Shown one piece after another: positions 1 through 8,813 of a stretch of DNA of 64,000 nt; position 1 is the stretch's first letter, and the number at the start of each line of letters is the position of its first letter. Under the pieces are notes generated by a model. The model searched no databases. It saw nothing but the letters and a program-made list of their open reading frames with translations, and had not been told where the DNA came from. The stretch is from Lachnospiraceae bacterium. Lineage in GTDB: Bacteria; Bacillota; Clostridia; Lachnospirales; Lachnospiraceae. The stretch is from positions 1-64,000 of the forward strand of contig CAJTGD010000007.1 of assembly GCA_910575475.1 (NCBI GenBank), written 5' to 3'. A program made the position numbers and the translations under genes.

Positions 1-33
1 ATACCGATTGCTCTCTACATTCTAACAGCTTAA
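1..33 (+). CDS. possible 3' end of an upstream gene (partial)
   Basis: Frame 1 is open from the window edge to a TAA at 31-33, giving a hydrophobic tail (IPIALYILTA). With only ten codons this is merely compatible with the end of an upstream prophage gene. Nothing more can be said. Confidence 0.25.
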   Translation: MPIALYILTA

Positions 34-108
34 GCAACAAGATGGGTAATTCCTTACTGGCTGTAAGGGATATTAACCATAAATATATTGTAGTAGGAGG
101 TCAAATCA

Positions 109-210
109 ATGAATAATGGGTTAACAATCATGTCTTATACGTTTGCTGCTATGGCTGGCATCTGTTTCATCAAAGGGCTTGCCGTGTTATCCGGCGGAAG
201 GAGGGCATGA
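109..210 (+). CDS. 33-aa hydrophobic phage protein
   Basis: This short ORF starts at ATG 109, seven bases after a strong AGGAGG (95-100). It encodes 33 residues with one hydrophobic stretch (about residues 9-27), so it is probably a single-pass membrane peptide. Its stop overlaps the next start in an ATGA arrangement at 207-210, typical of translational coupling in a phage early operon. I do not recognise a family. Support comes from the ribosome binding site and the coupling, not from homology. Confidence 0.55.
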   Translation: MNNGLTIMSYTFAAMAGICFIKGLAVLSGGRRA

Positions 211-383
211 TCATGCGCGAGTTAGAGGGAATCGTTGCCATATTGGATTACACGTTGGATACTAAGAGAAAAAGACATATTGTCGGCGGCATACTCTTAA
301 GTATTTCTATGCTTTTTGGAGGCTTCGCCTTTACGGTGATGACGATCGGAAACGAGGAGGAAGAACATGAGGAAGAGTGTTAA
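207..383 (+). CDS. 58-aa single-pass membrane protein, unknown function
   Basis: The start at ATG 207 overlaps the preceding stop (ATGA); a second in-frame ATG lies at 213. A GGAAGGAGGG run at 196-205 serves as ribosome binding site. The 58 residues have a short charged N-terminus, one predicted membrane helix (about residues 26-48) and an acidic tail rich in Glu. It overlaps the next gene by 17 bases, so the three first genes read as one coupled operon. Family not recognised. Confidence 0.6.
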   Translation: MIMRELEGIVAILDYTLDTKRKRHIVGGILLSISMLFGGFAFTVMTIGNEEEEHEEEC

Positions 384-966
384 AGCTGCGTTTATATTTT
401 CTGCCGGTGCAGCAGTTGGATCTATATTGACCTGGAAACTGATAAAAACCAGGTATGAGAGGATCGCACAGGAAGAGATTGATTCTGTGAAAGCGGTATT
501 TTCCAGAAGAAAAGCCGAGACTTCTGAGAGGAAAGAGAAAGAAACGGATGAAAGCAACCGGACAATGGCGGATGAGGCGAGGGAAAAGCCCGATATCGCT
601 GAATATACAGAGAAATTAATGGAATATGGGTATATACATGAACAGGAAGACACAAGACCTGAGAAAAGGAGTGATGAAAGCGTGAAAAAAGAAACAGAAA
701 GACCTTATGTGATCGATCCGGACGATTTCGGTGAATTTGATGATTATGATAAAATCAGTCTTACTTATTATTCAGATGGCATTCTGGCTGATGATCAGGA
801 CGAAATAATCGAGGATATTGACGATATTATCGGCAGTGATTCGTTAGGCCATTTCGGCGAATATGAGGATGACGCAGTGCATGTGAGGAATGACATACTG
901 AAAGCGGATTATGAAATCCTACGTGATTTCCGTACATATGAGGAGACTGTCGGTGAGGAGCCATGA
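367..966 (+). CDS. N-terminally anchored acidic phage protein
   Basis: A 199-residue protein starting at ATG 367 behind GAGGAGGAAGAAC. Residues ~6-24 form a single hydrophobic segment with a basic flank (MRKSVK before, KLIKTRYER after), suggesting a membrane anchor with the bulk of the protein cytoplasmic. Residues ~25-115 are highly charged and probably helical; ~115-165 are strongly acidic (DPDDFGEFDDYD, DDQDEIIEDIDDIIG). No catalytic motif is visible. It overlaps the following gene by four bases (ATGA). It belongs to the replication-side operon, but its role cannot be inferred. Confidence 0.7.
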   Translation: MRKSVKAAFIFSAGAAVGSILTWKLIKTRYERIAQEEIDSVKAVFSRRKAETSERKEKETDESNRTMADEAREKPDIAEYTEKLMEYGYIHEQEDTRPEKRSDESVKKETERPYVIDPDDFGEFDDYDKISLTYYSDGILADDQDEIIEDIDDIIGSDSLGHFGEYEDDAVHVRNDILKADYEILRDFRTYEETVGEEP

Positions 967-1502
967 CAAAAGACAGCATCGTAAACAAATATTTTGATTG
1001 GCTTTGTTCACTGGTATACGACAGATCAAAATCCAGGAAACTGGCGCACAGAAAACTCCTGATGTATTTACACAATACGGAGTTTCGATATTCTATTCCG
1101 AATGACGGAAACAGGGCCGCGGACGGTATCGGGCTTCGTTCAAGGTTCGCTGATGAATGCGAAATACCAGAAGCGGAATCTTATCTGGACGGACCTTGCA
1201 GTGTCCTGGAAATGATGATCGCGCTGGCTGTCAGATGTGAAGTACATATCATGAATGACCCGGATATCGGCGACCGTACAGGTCAGTGGTTTTGGGACAT
1301 GATTTCAAATCTGGGGCTTGGCTTCGTGACCGACGTAAGGTTTGACAAAGAGTTTGTAAGCGATAAGGTCACAAGATTTCTGGATCGGGAGTATGAAAGG
1401 AATGGTGAAGGCGGCCTGTTTAAACTGGAGCATTGCCAGCACGATTTAAGAGACGTGGAAATATGGTATCAGATGTGTTGGTACCTGGACAGTATTTTGT
1501 GA
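963..1502 (+). CDS. hypothetical phage protein, 179 aa
   Basis: The start codon overlaps the previous stop (ATGA, 963-966). The 179-residue product is soluble, rich in Asp/Arg and Trp/Tyr, with a central DIGDRTGQWFWDMI segment and no transmembrane helix or nucleotide-binding motif. Its place directly upstream of the replication polyprotein suggests an early, possibly replication-accessory role. That is inference from position only. Family not recognised. Confidence 0.7.
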   Translation: MTKDSIVNKYFDWLCSLVYDRSKSRKLAHRKLLMYLHNTEFRYSIPNDGNRAADGIGLRSRFADECEIPEAESYLDGPCSVLEMMIALAVRCEVHIMNDPDIGDRTGQWFWDMISNLGLGFVTDVRFDKEFVSDKVTRFLDREYERNGEGGLFKLEHCQHDLRDVEIWYQMCWYLDSIL

Positions 1503-1521
1503 AAAATGAGGAGGTATTACT

Positions 1522-1779
1522 ATGAATGGATCGGCATTTAACTGGGTAATGGAAAATTTTATAGAGTTCAGAACAATTGGAAAAAAGCATACGGCAGCAA
1601 TAAGAGGTATTCAGAGAGTTCTTAGAAACCAGGCAAAATTGAACAGGACTTCCGCATATTTTCTGATAGCGGTCGGAGCTTATGCCGTTATAGCCAATAA
1701 GCGTCTTGACGCGCAGAAGTCAGAGATTGAAAAACTCGCAAAGGAAGTTGAAGAGCTTAAGCAGATGAAAGGGGAATAA
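1522..1779 (+). CDS. small membrane/coiled-coil phage protein
   Basis: The start at ATG 1522 follows GAGGAGG with good spacing. The 85-residue protein has a basic amphipathic N-terminal half, one hydrophobic segment at about residues 45-59 (YFLIAVGAYAVIA), and a C-terminal heptad-like stretch (about residues 62-82, rich in Lys/Glu with Ile/Leu/Val at regular spacing) that should form a coiled coil. It could tether the replication complex to the membrane, as small phage membrane proteins do in some Gram-positive phages, but there is no direct evidence here. Confidence 0.65.
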   Translation: MNGSAFNWVMENFIEFRTIGKKHTAAIRGIQRVLRNQAKLNRTSAYFLIAVGAYAVIANKRLDAQKSEIEKLAKEVEELKQMKGE

Positions 1780-1786
1780 GGATGTA

Positions 1787-4700
1787 ATGCTTGATTTTTT
1801 AATGATTTCTACACGCAGCACAAAACGCGGCGTAATAGAGATCTATCCGAAATTCATCATAAAGAAGAGCTCCGACCTGATGATACGCGGCGGTGATTTT
1901 TATGCTGTCTGGGTTGAGGAACGTGGCCTGTGGTCTACGGACGAGCAGGATGCGTTGCAGCTGATTGATGCTGAACTGGATGGGTATGCGGAAGAAAACC
2001 GTCAGAAATACGGTTCCGATCTTAAAGTACTGCATATGTGGGACGCGGAATCCGGTATGGTGGATACCTGGCATAAATACTGCCAGAAACAAATGCGGGA
2101 TTCCTTCCAGATGCTGGACGAAAAACTCATATTCTCCAATGTCAAGACAAGCAAGAAAGACTTTGCCAGCAGAAAGTTGGATTATCCGCTGGAACCCGGC
2201 GACTTACCTGCGTACGATAAACTGATGTCTACTTTATATTCCCCGGAAGAACGGCATAAGATTGAGTGGGCGATTGGTTCCGTCGTATGCGGGGACTCGA
2301 AGAAATTGCAGAAGTTTATGGTGCTGTATGGGGCGCATGGTACCGGGAAATCTACAGTGCTCAACATCATCCAGCAATTATTTGGAGAATATTGCTCCGT
2401 GTTTGACGCGAAAGCCCTGGGTTCTTCGACGAATGTCTTTGCTCTGGAGGCATTTAAGAGGAACCCTCTTGTGGCGATCCAGCATGACGGCGACCTGTCG
2501 AGGATTGAGGACAATACAAGACTGAACAGCCTGGTTTCTCATGAGCTTATGACGGTGAATGAGAAATTTAAGTCAACCTATTCCAATCGGTTTAAATGCT
2601 TCCTGTTCGTGGGGACAAACAAACCGGTAAAGATTACGGATGCAAAGTCGGGGCTGATCCGGAGACTGATCGACGTAAACCCTTCGGGAAATAAACTGAG
2701 TGCAAAGGACTACAGGGCAACTGTCAAGCAGATCAGTTTTGAGCTTGGCGCCATTGCCTGCCACTGCCAGGAAGTATATCTGGACAACCCCGGATTTTAT
2801 GATGATTATATCCCGACTGCAATGATGGGCGCGACGAATGACTTCTATAATTTTATGGAGGATTCCTATCTCGTATTTAAGAAAGAAGACGGTACGACAC
2901 TGAAGGCCGCGTGGGAAATGTACAAAACATATTGCGATGAAGCAAAAGTGACATACATATATCCGCAGAGGATTTTCAAAGAAGAACTGAAAAATTATTT
3001 TCGTGAGTTCGAAGACCGAGCAAACTTTGACGACGGTACCCGCCCACGGAAATATTATAGCGGCTTTAAGAGCGAGAAATTTGAATCCGAAAAAAATCCG
3101 GAGGGTGAGATTGCTGAAACCAATTCAAATTGGATTGAGTTCAAAGCACAGGAATCTATATTTGATAAGGCGTGCGGGAACTGCCCAGCGCAGTACGGCA
3201 CGGATGCAGGTACTCCTATGAATAAATGGGCAAAGGTTACGAAAACCCTGTCTGAGCTGGAGACCACAAAGCTTCACTATGTCAAAGTCCCGGAAAATCA
3301 TATTGTGATCGACTTTGATATCCCGGATGAGGACGGAAACAAGTCTCTTGAAAAGAATGTGGAAGAAGCGGGCAAATGGCCTCCGACGTATGCGGAACTC
3401 AGTAAAAGTGGAAACGGTGTGCATCTTCATTATATTTATACGGGAGATGCCGCGAAGCTGAGCCGTATTTATGATGACAAGGTAGAGATAAAAGTATTTA
3501 CGGGCAATAGCTCATTAAGACGAAAACTGTCGAAATGCAATAACCTGCCTATCGCATCTATCAGTTCGGGGTTGCCATTGAAAGGAGAAAAGAAAATGGT
3601 AAATTTTGAAGCCATACAAAGCGAGAAAGGACTTAGGACACTGATAAAACGTAATCTTAATAAAGAGATCCATCCAGGCACTAAGCCGAGTATCGACTTT
3701 ATATATAAGATATTAGAGGATGCGTACGCCAGCAATCTGAATTACGATGTAACGGATATGAGGAATGCGGTGCTGGCGTTTGCCGCAAACAGTACAAACC
3801 AGGCGGAATACTGTATCAAGCTGGTCAATAAGATGCCGTTTAAGTCCGAAGATTCATCAGCTGGAGTAAAAAATGATGACAGCAAGCTGGTATTCTATGA
3901 TGTGGAAGTATTTCCGAACCTGTTTCTGGTGAACTGGAAAATTGAAGGCGAGGAGAAACCGGTTGTACGGATGATCAATCCGTCCCCGACAGAGATCGAG
4001 GAGCTGATGCAGTTCCGTCTGGTGGGATTTAACTGCCGGAGGTATGATAATCATATTTTGTACGCAAGGCTCATGGGATACACTAATGAGCAGCTTTATA
4101 GCCTGTCTCAGAAGATCATAAATGGAAGCGCGAACTGTTTCTTTGGGGAAGCATATAACGTCAGTTACACGGATGTCTATGATTTTTCCAGTAAAAAACA
4201 ATCACTGAAAAAGTTCGAAATTGAACTGGGTATCCATCATCAGGAACTCGGGCTTCCGTGGGATCAGCCGGTACCGGAGGAGCTTTGGCCGAAGGTCGCT
4301 GAGTATTGTGATAACGATGTTTTGGCTACAGAAGCAGTATTTAACGCAAGGAAAGCCGATTTCACCGCAAGGCAGATTCTGGCAGATGTAGCTGGAATGA
4401 CTGTGAATGACACGACTAACACGCTGACTACTAGGATTATATTTGGTAGTAACAGAAAACCGCAGGATCAGTTTAATTACCGGGACATGGGAGTGGACGA
4501 GCTTCCATTCGATCAGGATGAAGTCGGGTTTTATAATGTTTTTGATGTGCACGGACGCCCCGAGTTTCCCGGTTACACTTTTGAGCGTGGAAAATCTACC
4601 TACCGCGGCGAGGAAGTTGGAGAGGGCGGCTATGTATATGCGGAACCTGGTATTTACGGAAATGTTGCACTATTGGATATCGCGTCCATGCATCCAAGCA

Positions 4701-5797
4701 GTATTGTAGCGGAAAATCTTTTCGGGGATACGTACACCCAGCGTTTTAAAGAGATTCTGGATGCCCGTATTGCCATTAAGCATAAGGACTTTGACAAGGC
4801 CAGAGAAATGCTTGGCGGAGCTTTGGCAAAATATTTAACGGATGAAGATGCTGCGGCTGATTTAGCACAAGCTCTGAAGATCGCTATCAATTCGGTTTAC
4901 GGCCTTACTTCAGCAACATTTGATAATGCATTCCGCGATCCAAGAAACAAAGACAATATCGTAGCTAAACGGGGAGCTCTGTTCATGATCAATCTCAAGC
5001 ATGAGGTGCAGGAACGGGGCTTTATTGTTGCCCATATTAAGACGGATTCCATCAAGATTCCGGACGCTACACCGGAGATTATCCAGTTTGTTATGGACTA
5101 TGGTAAACGATATGGGTACACATTTGAGCACGAGGCTACGTACGACAGGATGTGTTTAGTCAACGATGCAGTTTATATCGCCAAGTATAAAGATGGCAAG
5201 CATGCGGGAGAATGGACGGCCACCGGAGCCCAGTTCCAGGTTCCGTATGTATTTAAGAAACTCTTCAGTAAAGATGAAATCACATTTGACGATATGTGTG
5301 AGACCAAATCAGTCAGCAGTGCTTTATATTTGGACATGAATGAGAGTTTGCCGGATGTGTCAGGCTCTGAGAAGGAATATGCTAAACTGGAGGACCAGTA
5401 TAAAAAGGGACTGCTTTCGGATACAAGACTTGAACAGCTGTGCATTGAACTGAACGAGCGAATCGCGAAAGGGCATAACTATAGATTTATCGGAAAGGTA
5501 GGTAGATTTTGTCCAATCAAGCTCGGATCCGGCGGTGGACTTCTGATGCGGGAGAAAGACGGCAAGTATTACGCCGCGACCGGCTCGAAAGGCTATCGGT
5601 GGCTGGAAGCAGAGATGGTCAAAGAGCTAGGGAAGGAAGCAGACATCGACGAACAGTATTATATTTCGCTGGTAGATGATGCTGTTGAGACTATATCTAA
5701 GTACGGGGACTTCGAGAGGTTTGTATCCGAGGAACCGTATCTTCCGGATTTTATGAATATACCGGAAGGGATAGAGGAAGAGATACCATTCAAGTAG
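1787..5797 (+). CDS. fused SF3 helicase - AEP primase - family B DNA polymerase
   Basis: This 1336-residue protein appears to hold a whole replication core in one chain. Residues ~150-400 are a superfamily 3/D5-like helicase: Walker A GAHGTGKST at 182-190, Walker B-like HDGD around 233-236, and motif C Asn at 278 (VGTNKP). Residues ~480-620 look like an archaeo-eukaryotic primase: VIDFDI with Asp509 and Asp511, SGNGVHLH with His546/His548, then VEIKVF near 566. Residues ~700-1336 are a family B polymerase: exonuclease motifs at D705/E707, N749-D754 and Y840-D844; polymerase motif A (D964, DIASMHPSSI), motif B (K1031-x3-N-S-x-Y-G) and motif C (KTDS, Asp1087). The order helicase-primase-polymerase differs from the usual primase-first order. 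Motif C has Lys1085 where family B normally has Asp. The C-terminus is acidic and ends EEEIPFK. ATG 1787 is the annotated start; ATG 1802 is an alternative. Domain calls rest on motifs only. Confidence 0.88.
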   Translation: MLDFLMISTRSTKRGVIEIYPKFIIKKSSDLMIRGGDFYAVWVEERGLWSTDEQDALQLIDAELDGYAEENRQKYGSDLKVLHMWDAESGMVDTWHKYCQKQMRDSFQMLDEKLIFSNVKTSKKDFASRKLDYPLEPGDLPAYDKLMSTLYSPEERHKIEWAIGSVVCGDSKKLQKFMVLYGAHGTGKSTVLNIIQQLFGEYCSVFDAKALGSSTNVFALEAFKRNPLVAIQHDGDLSRIEDNTRLNSLVSHELMTVNEKFKSTYSNRFKCFLFVGTNKPVKITDAKSGLIRRLIDVNPSGNKLSAKDYRATVKQISFELGAIACHCQEVYLDNPGFYDDYIPTAMMGATNDFYNFMEDSYLVFKKEDGTTLKAAWEMYKTYCDEAKVTYIYPQRIFKEELKNYFREFEDRANFDDGTRPRKYYSGFKSEKFESEKNPEGEIAETNSNWIEFKAQESIFDKACGNCPAQYGTDAGTPMNKWAKVTKTLSELETTKLHYVKVPENHIVIDFDIPDEDGNKSLEKNVEEAGKWPPTYAELSKSGNGVHLHYIYTGDAAKLSRIYDDKVEIKVFTGNSSLRRKLSKCNNLPIASISSGLPLKGEKKMVNFEAIQSEKGLRTLIKRNLNKEIHPGTKPSIDFIYKILEDAYASNLNYDVTDMRNAVLAFAANSTNQAEYCIKLVNKMPFKSEDSSAGVKNDDSKLVFYDVEVFPNLFLVNWKIEGEEKPVVRMINPSPTEIEELMQFRLVGFNCRRYDNHILYARLMGYTNEQLYSLSQKIINGSANCFFGEAYNVSYTDVYDFSSKKQSLKKFEIELGIHHQELGLPWDQPVPEELWPKVAEYCDNDVLATEAVFNARKADFTARQILADVAGMTVNDTTNTLTTRIIFGSNRKPQDQFNYRDMGVDELPFDQDEVGFYNVFDVHGRPEFPGYTFERGKSTYRGEEVGEGGYVYAEPGIYGNVALLDIASMHPSSIVAENLFGDTYTQRFKEILDARIAIKHKDFDKAREMLGGALAKYLTDEDAAADLAQALKIAINSVYGLTSATFDNAFRDPRNKDNIVAKRGALFMINLKHEVQERGFIVAHIKTDSIKIPDATPEIIQFVMDYGKRYGYTFEHEATYDRMCLVNDAVYIAKYKDGKHAGEWTATGAQFQVPYVFKKLFSKDEITFDDMCETKSVSSALYLDMNESLPDVSGSEKEYAKLEDQYKKGLLSDTRLEQLCIELNERIAKGHNYRFIGKVGRFCPIKLGSGGGLLMREKDGKYYAATGSKGYRWLEAEMVKELGKEADIDEQYYISLVDDAVETISKYGDFERFVSEEPYLPDFMNIPEGIEEEIPFK

Positions 5798-5818
5798 AAA
5801 ATAGAAGGAGTTAGAAAA

Positions 5819-6304
5819 ATGACAAATAATAAGTTAGACAAATTAATCATTGAGGATGCCCGCATTATGTTTCGTAATTTCGCAGGCAGGGAATCCAAGT
5901 ACAACCGGGCTGGGGATCGTAATTTTTGCGTGGTGATCGATAATCCCAAAATGGCGCAGAAATTATCCGAGGATGGCTGGAATGTCCGTATTCTCGCCCC
6001 GCGGGAGGAAGGGGATGAGCCGAGGCATTATATTCCGGTTGCCGTGAGCTTCAAAAATATTCCGCCGAAGATTTATATGGTGACCAGAAGAACGAAAACC
6101 CGTCTGGATGAAGAATCAGTGGACGCTCTGGATTATGCGGAAATCAGAACGGTAGACCTGACAATCAATCCGAGCTGCTGGGAAGTCAACGGAAAAATAG
6201 GCGTCAAGGCATATGTGAGAACCATGTACGTAGTCATTGAGGAGGACGAATTTGCGGAAAAATATGCCGAGGAGGAATATCCCGGAGAAGTACCATTTTA
6301 TTGA
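5819..6304 (+). CDS. probable single-stranded DNA-binding protein
   Basis: ATG 5819 is preceded by AGAAGGAGTTAG and lies 21 bases after the polymerase gene. The 161-residue product reads as a compact beta-rich protein with an early aromatic/basic patch ([18 protein letters not shown]) and an acidic C-terminal tail ending in EVPFY. An acidic tail with a terminal Pro-Phe is the hallmark by which SSB proteins recruit partners. Together with its position after the helicase/primase/polymerase gene, this supports a phage SSB (OB-fold) role. The preceding polymerase ends in a similar EEEIPFK. Fold assignment needs a profile search. Confidence 0.65.
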   Translation: MTNNKLDKLIIEDARIMFRNFAGRESKYNRAGDRNFCVVIDNPKMAQKLSEDGWNVRILAPREEGDEPRHYIPVAVSFKNIPPKIYMVTRRTKTRLDEESVDALDYAEIRTVDLTINPSCWEVNGKIGVKAYVRTMYVVIEEDEFAEKYAEEEYPGEVPFY

Positions 6305-6312
6305 TATTTTGG

Positions 6313-6345
6313 AGCGCTGGTTATAAATGGCTGGCGCTTTTGTTT
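6313..6345 (+). terminator. hairpin with T-run after SSB-like gene
   Basis: AGCGCTGG (6313-6320) can pair over eight positions, including two G-U pairs, with CTGGCGCT (6331-6338). A T-rich stretch follows (TTTTGTTTTT). It sits in the short gap between the SSB-like and methylase-like genes and fits a weak intrinsic terminator or attenuator. Confidence 0.55.
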
Positions 6346-6362
6346 TTGTGAAAGGAGAAAAA

Positions 6363-7262
6363 ATGTCATTTTGGAAAAAGAAACCGAAGAAGCGGTTAAA
6401 GCCCAAAGCAAAGGTGAGCACTTCCCAATCTTCCCCAATTAATAAACCAAAGATGGAAACCAGACAGCCGGATCCGTCTCATATTGAATGCGGGAAGAAT
6501 CCTCATTATAAAGAAAGACAGAAAATAATGCCACCTGTAAAAAGGCTTGATTCGAAAAAAGAATTTATGGACATATTCAATCAGCTTACATACAGACATC
6601 GGAGATGGGATGTTTGGAGCGACTTTGTTGTTATGTTTGCCTGTGCCTTGTCAAATCCGCTTGATAAATCTCATTTCGACGAGCGCGAAAAACGATATTT
6701 GAAGATCATAAAGAAATATGATAAACGGGAACAGCAGCTATTTCCAGATCTTGCTGCACATACGGTAATGGCATTGGAAGAGAACCCGGAACAGGACTTT
6801 TTGGGAGATATTTATATGAGGATGAATCTCGGAAGTCAGACCAGAGGGCAGTTCTTTACACCATATTCTATCAGCAGACTTATGGCTGAGATGACAGTGG
6901 ATGACGTGGTGTCCCGTGTGGAACAGGACGGTTATATTACGATTGGAGATTCCTGCTGCGGCGGGGGTTCTACATTAATAGCCGGGATTCATGCGGCGAG
7001 AGAACGGCTGGAAAGGGTAAATCTAAACTATCAGAATCATATACTGGTAGCTGCGCAGGATGTGGACGAGACGGTGGCTTTGATGTGTTATATTCAGCTT
7101 TCACTTCTGGGAGTGGCAGGATATATCAAGATAGGGAACACGTTTACAGAACCGATTGCTCAAGGCGACTCAATGGAAAATTACTGGTTTACTCCTATGT
7201 ATTTTTCAGATGTGTGGACTACGAGGCGGATGCTTAAGAAAATGGAGGCGTTGTTGCAATGA
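6363..7262 (+). CDS. N6-DNA-methylase-fold protein lacking a visible NPPF/Y motif
   Basis: ATG 6363 is chosen because AAAGGAGAAAAA sits directly before it; the longer in-frame ATG at 6327 has no such site. The 299-residue protein has a basic N-terminus (FWKKKPKKRLKPKAK), then a region like the M subunit of type I restriction systems: LGSQTRGQFFTPYSISRLM, the SAM-binding motif I GDSCCGGGST (residues 195-204), and a following QDVDETVALMCYIQLSLLG segment. The chain then ends after ~50 more residues without the catalytic NPPF/NPPY motif expected after a full HsdM-like fold. It may bind SAM or DNA without methylating, or work with a partner. The next gene overlaps its stop (ATGA). Confidence 0.72.
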   Translation: MSFWKKKPKKRLKPKAKVSTSQSSPINKPKMETRQPDPSHIECGKNPHYKERQKIMPPVKRLDSKKEFMDIFNQLTYRHRRWDVWSDFVVMFACALSNPLDKSHFDEREKRYLKIIKKYDKREQQLFPDLAAHTVMALEENPEQDFLGDIYMRMNLGSQTRGQFFTPYSISRLMAEMTVDDVVSRVEQDGYITIGDSCCGGGSTLIAGIHAARERLERVNLNYQNHILVAAQDVDETVALMCYIQLSLLGVAGYIKIGNTFTEPIAQGDSMENYWFTPMYFSDVWTTRRMLKKMEALLQ

Positions 7263-7606
7263 AGAAGAAAATCATTTTAGAAAAAGAAGATTGCTATTAC
7301 GATCTCGAGGAATTTTATTCGAAGGTAGCTCAGAAAATGAAAACTGATATCTCTCCAGAAACCTTGTTTGATTGCAGGAAAATATGCGTTACAAAGCCTG
7401 TCCAGGACGAATTATGGAAATACCAGAGAGAAGTAAAAGGACTGGATAATCAAGCGATTGCGGCACTTTTCTTATGTATGGGGCCAAAAGCGAACCTGTC
7501 TGAGCAAAAGGGGGAACCATATGCGGCAGAGGTTACGGACGGATTTCTGAGTAAAATAAAGGTAAGTAACCATGGAATTATATGGCTATCAGCTCAAAGC
7601 AATTGA
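7259..7606 (+). CDS. hypothetical phage protein, 115 aa
   Basis: The start overlaps the methylase-like gene stop (ATGA, 7259-7262), and its 3' end overlaps the helicase gene by 35 bases, so it is translationally nested in the operon. The product is a small soluble protein with a charged N-terminal half and no recognisable catalytic motif. Always-coupled placement between a SAM-fold protein and an SNF2-like helicase hints at a shared process, but that is inference. Confidence 0.6.
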   Translation: MKKKIILEKEDCYYDLEEFYSKVAQKMKTDISPETLFDCRKICVTKPVQDELWKYQREVKGLDNQAIAALFLCMGPKANLSEQKGEPYAAEVTDGFLSKIKVSNHGIIWLSAQSN

Positions 7607-8813
7607 AAAAATGAAAAACGGATGTATTCTATGCGGCGGAGTTGGCTCAGGCAAATCCAGAACAGCGCTTGCCTATTATTTCTTTCGGGAAGGAGGAGAG
7701 CTGCTTGGATATGCGGCTGGAGACAATTATATTCCGATGAATGATCCGCCGAAAGACTTGTATATCATCACAACGGCGCGGAAAAGAGATACTTTAGAAT
7801 GGGAGGGCGAGCTTTCGCCTTTCCTTCTTTCTACAAATCCGGAGGTCAGCTTATATTCTAACAGGGTGGTCGTTGACTCGTGGAATAATATAAAAAAATA
7901 CGTCGGTATCGCGGGTGCGTTTTTTATATTTGACGAACAGCGTGTTGTCGGATCTGGCACATGGGTAAAATCATTTCTCAAGATTGCCAGAGCTAACGAG
8001 TGGATTCTGCTATCTGCTACACCCGGGGATACCTGGCAGGATTATATTCCAGTGTTTGTGGCAAATGGCTTCTACCGGAACCGGACGGAATTTATAAGGG
8101 AGCATGTGGTGTATAGCCGATTCAGTAAGTTTCCAAAAGTAGATCGATATTTGAATACCAGGAGACTTGTCAGGCTTAGAGATTCTATCTTAGTACGGAT
8201 GGATTTTAAAAGGAATACGGTATCGCATCATGAGGATATTTATGTTTCATATGATATTTCGAAGTATAAGGACGTGTCTCGAACCAGATGGGATCCATAT
8301 AAGGAAGAACCGATCATGAATGCTGGTGGGCTCTGCTATGTTTGGAGGAAGATTGTAAATACATCAGAAGCTAGGCAGGTTGCTGTTTTGGAAATCATTG
8401 AAAAACATCCACGAGCCATCATATTCTACAACTTCGATTATGAGTTAGAGCTGCTTAGGGAAATGTTCCTTGGCCGTGCAGATTGCGGAGAGGACGGAGA
8501 TTTTGAAATGGCGGAGTGGAACGGGCATATGCACCAGCCAGTTCCAGAATCTAAGAGTTGGGTATATTTGGTGCAGTATAATGCCGGTGCCGAAGGATGG
8601 AATTGTATTAAAACCGATACTATTATATTTTACTCTCAGAACTATTCCTACAAGATTATGCAGCAGTCGGCAGGCCGAATTGACAGGCTTAATACACCGT
8701 ATAAGGATTTATACTACTACCATTTGAAGTCTAGGTCTGGAATTGACTTGGCCATCAGCCGAGCGTTGAAAGATAAAAAAGATTTCAATGAAAGTAGATA
8801 TGCAAAATGGTAG
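7572..8813 (+). CDS. SNF2/DEAD-like helicase
   Basis: A 413-residue superfamily 2 helicase. Near the N-terminus it has a Q-motif-like YGYQLKAIEKM and Walker A GGVGSGKS (residues 22-29). Motif II appears as FDEQR rather than DExH, and motif III as LLSATPGDTW. The second RecA-like domain carries NAGAEGWN (motif V) and QQSAGRIDR (motif VI, QxxGRxxR). Such compact helicases are common in phage replication modules, where they remodel forks or protein-DNA complexes. The start at ATG 7572 overlaps the upstream gene; a GTAAGT sequence rather than a strong ribosome site precedes it, so translation is probably coupled. Confidence 0.85.
   Translation: MELYGYQLKAIEKMKNGCILCGGVGSGKSRTALAYYFFREGGELLGYAAGDNYIPMNDPPKDLYIITTARKRDTLEWEGELSPFLLSTNPEVSLYSNRVVVDSWNNIKKYVGIAGAFFIFDEQRVVGSGTWVKSFLKIARANEWILLSATPGDTWQDYIPVFVANGFYRNRTEFIREHVVYSRFSKFPKVDRYLNTRRLVRLRDSILVRMDFKRNTVSHHEDIYVSYDISKYKDVSRTRWDPYKEEPIMNAGGLCYVWRKIVNTSEARQVAVLEIIEKHPRAIIFYNFDYELELLREMFLGRADCGEDGDFEMAEWNGHMHQPVPESKSWVYLVQYNAGAEGWNCIKTDTIIFYSQNYSYKIMQQSAGRIDRLNTPYKDLYYYHLKSRSGIDLAISRALKDKKDFNESRYAKW

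Noticed and set aside
6327..6362. Upstream ATG extension of the methylase-like gene
   Set aside because: It lies on a terminator hairpin and lacks a ribosome site, while ATG 6363 has an ideal one.
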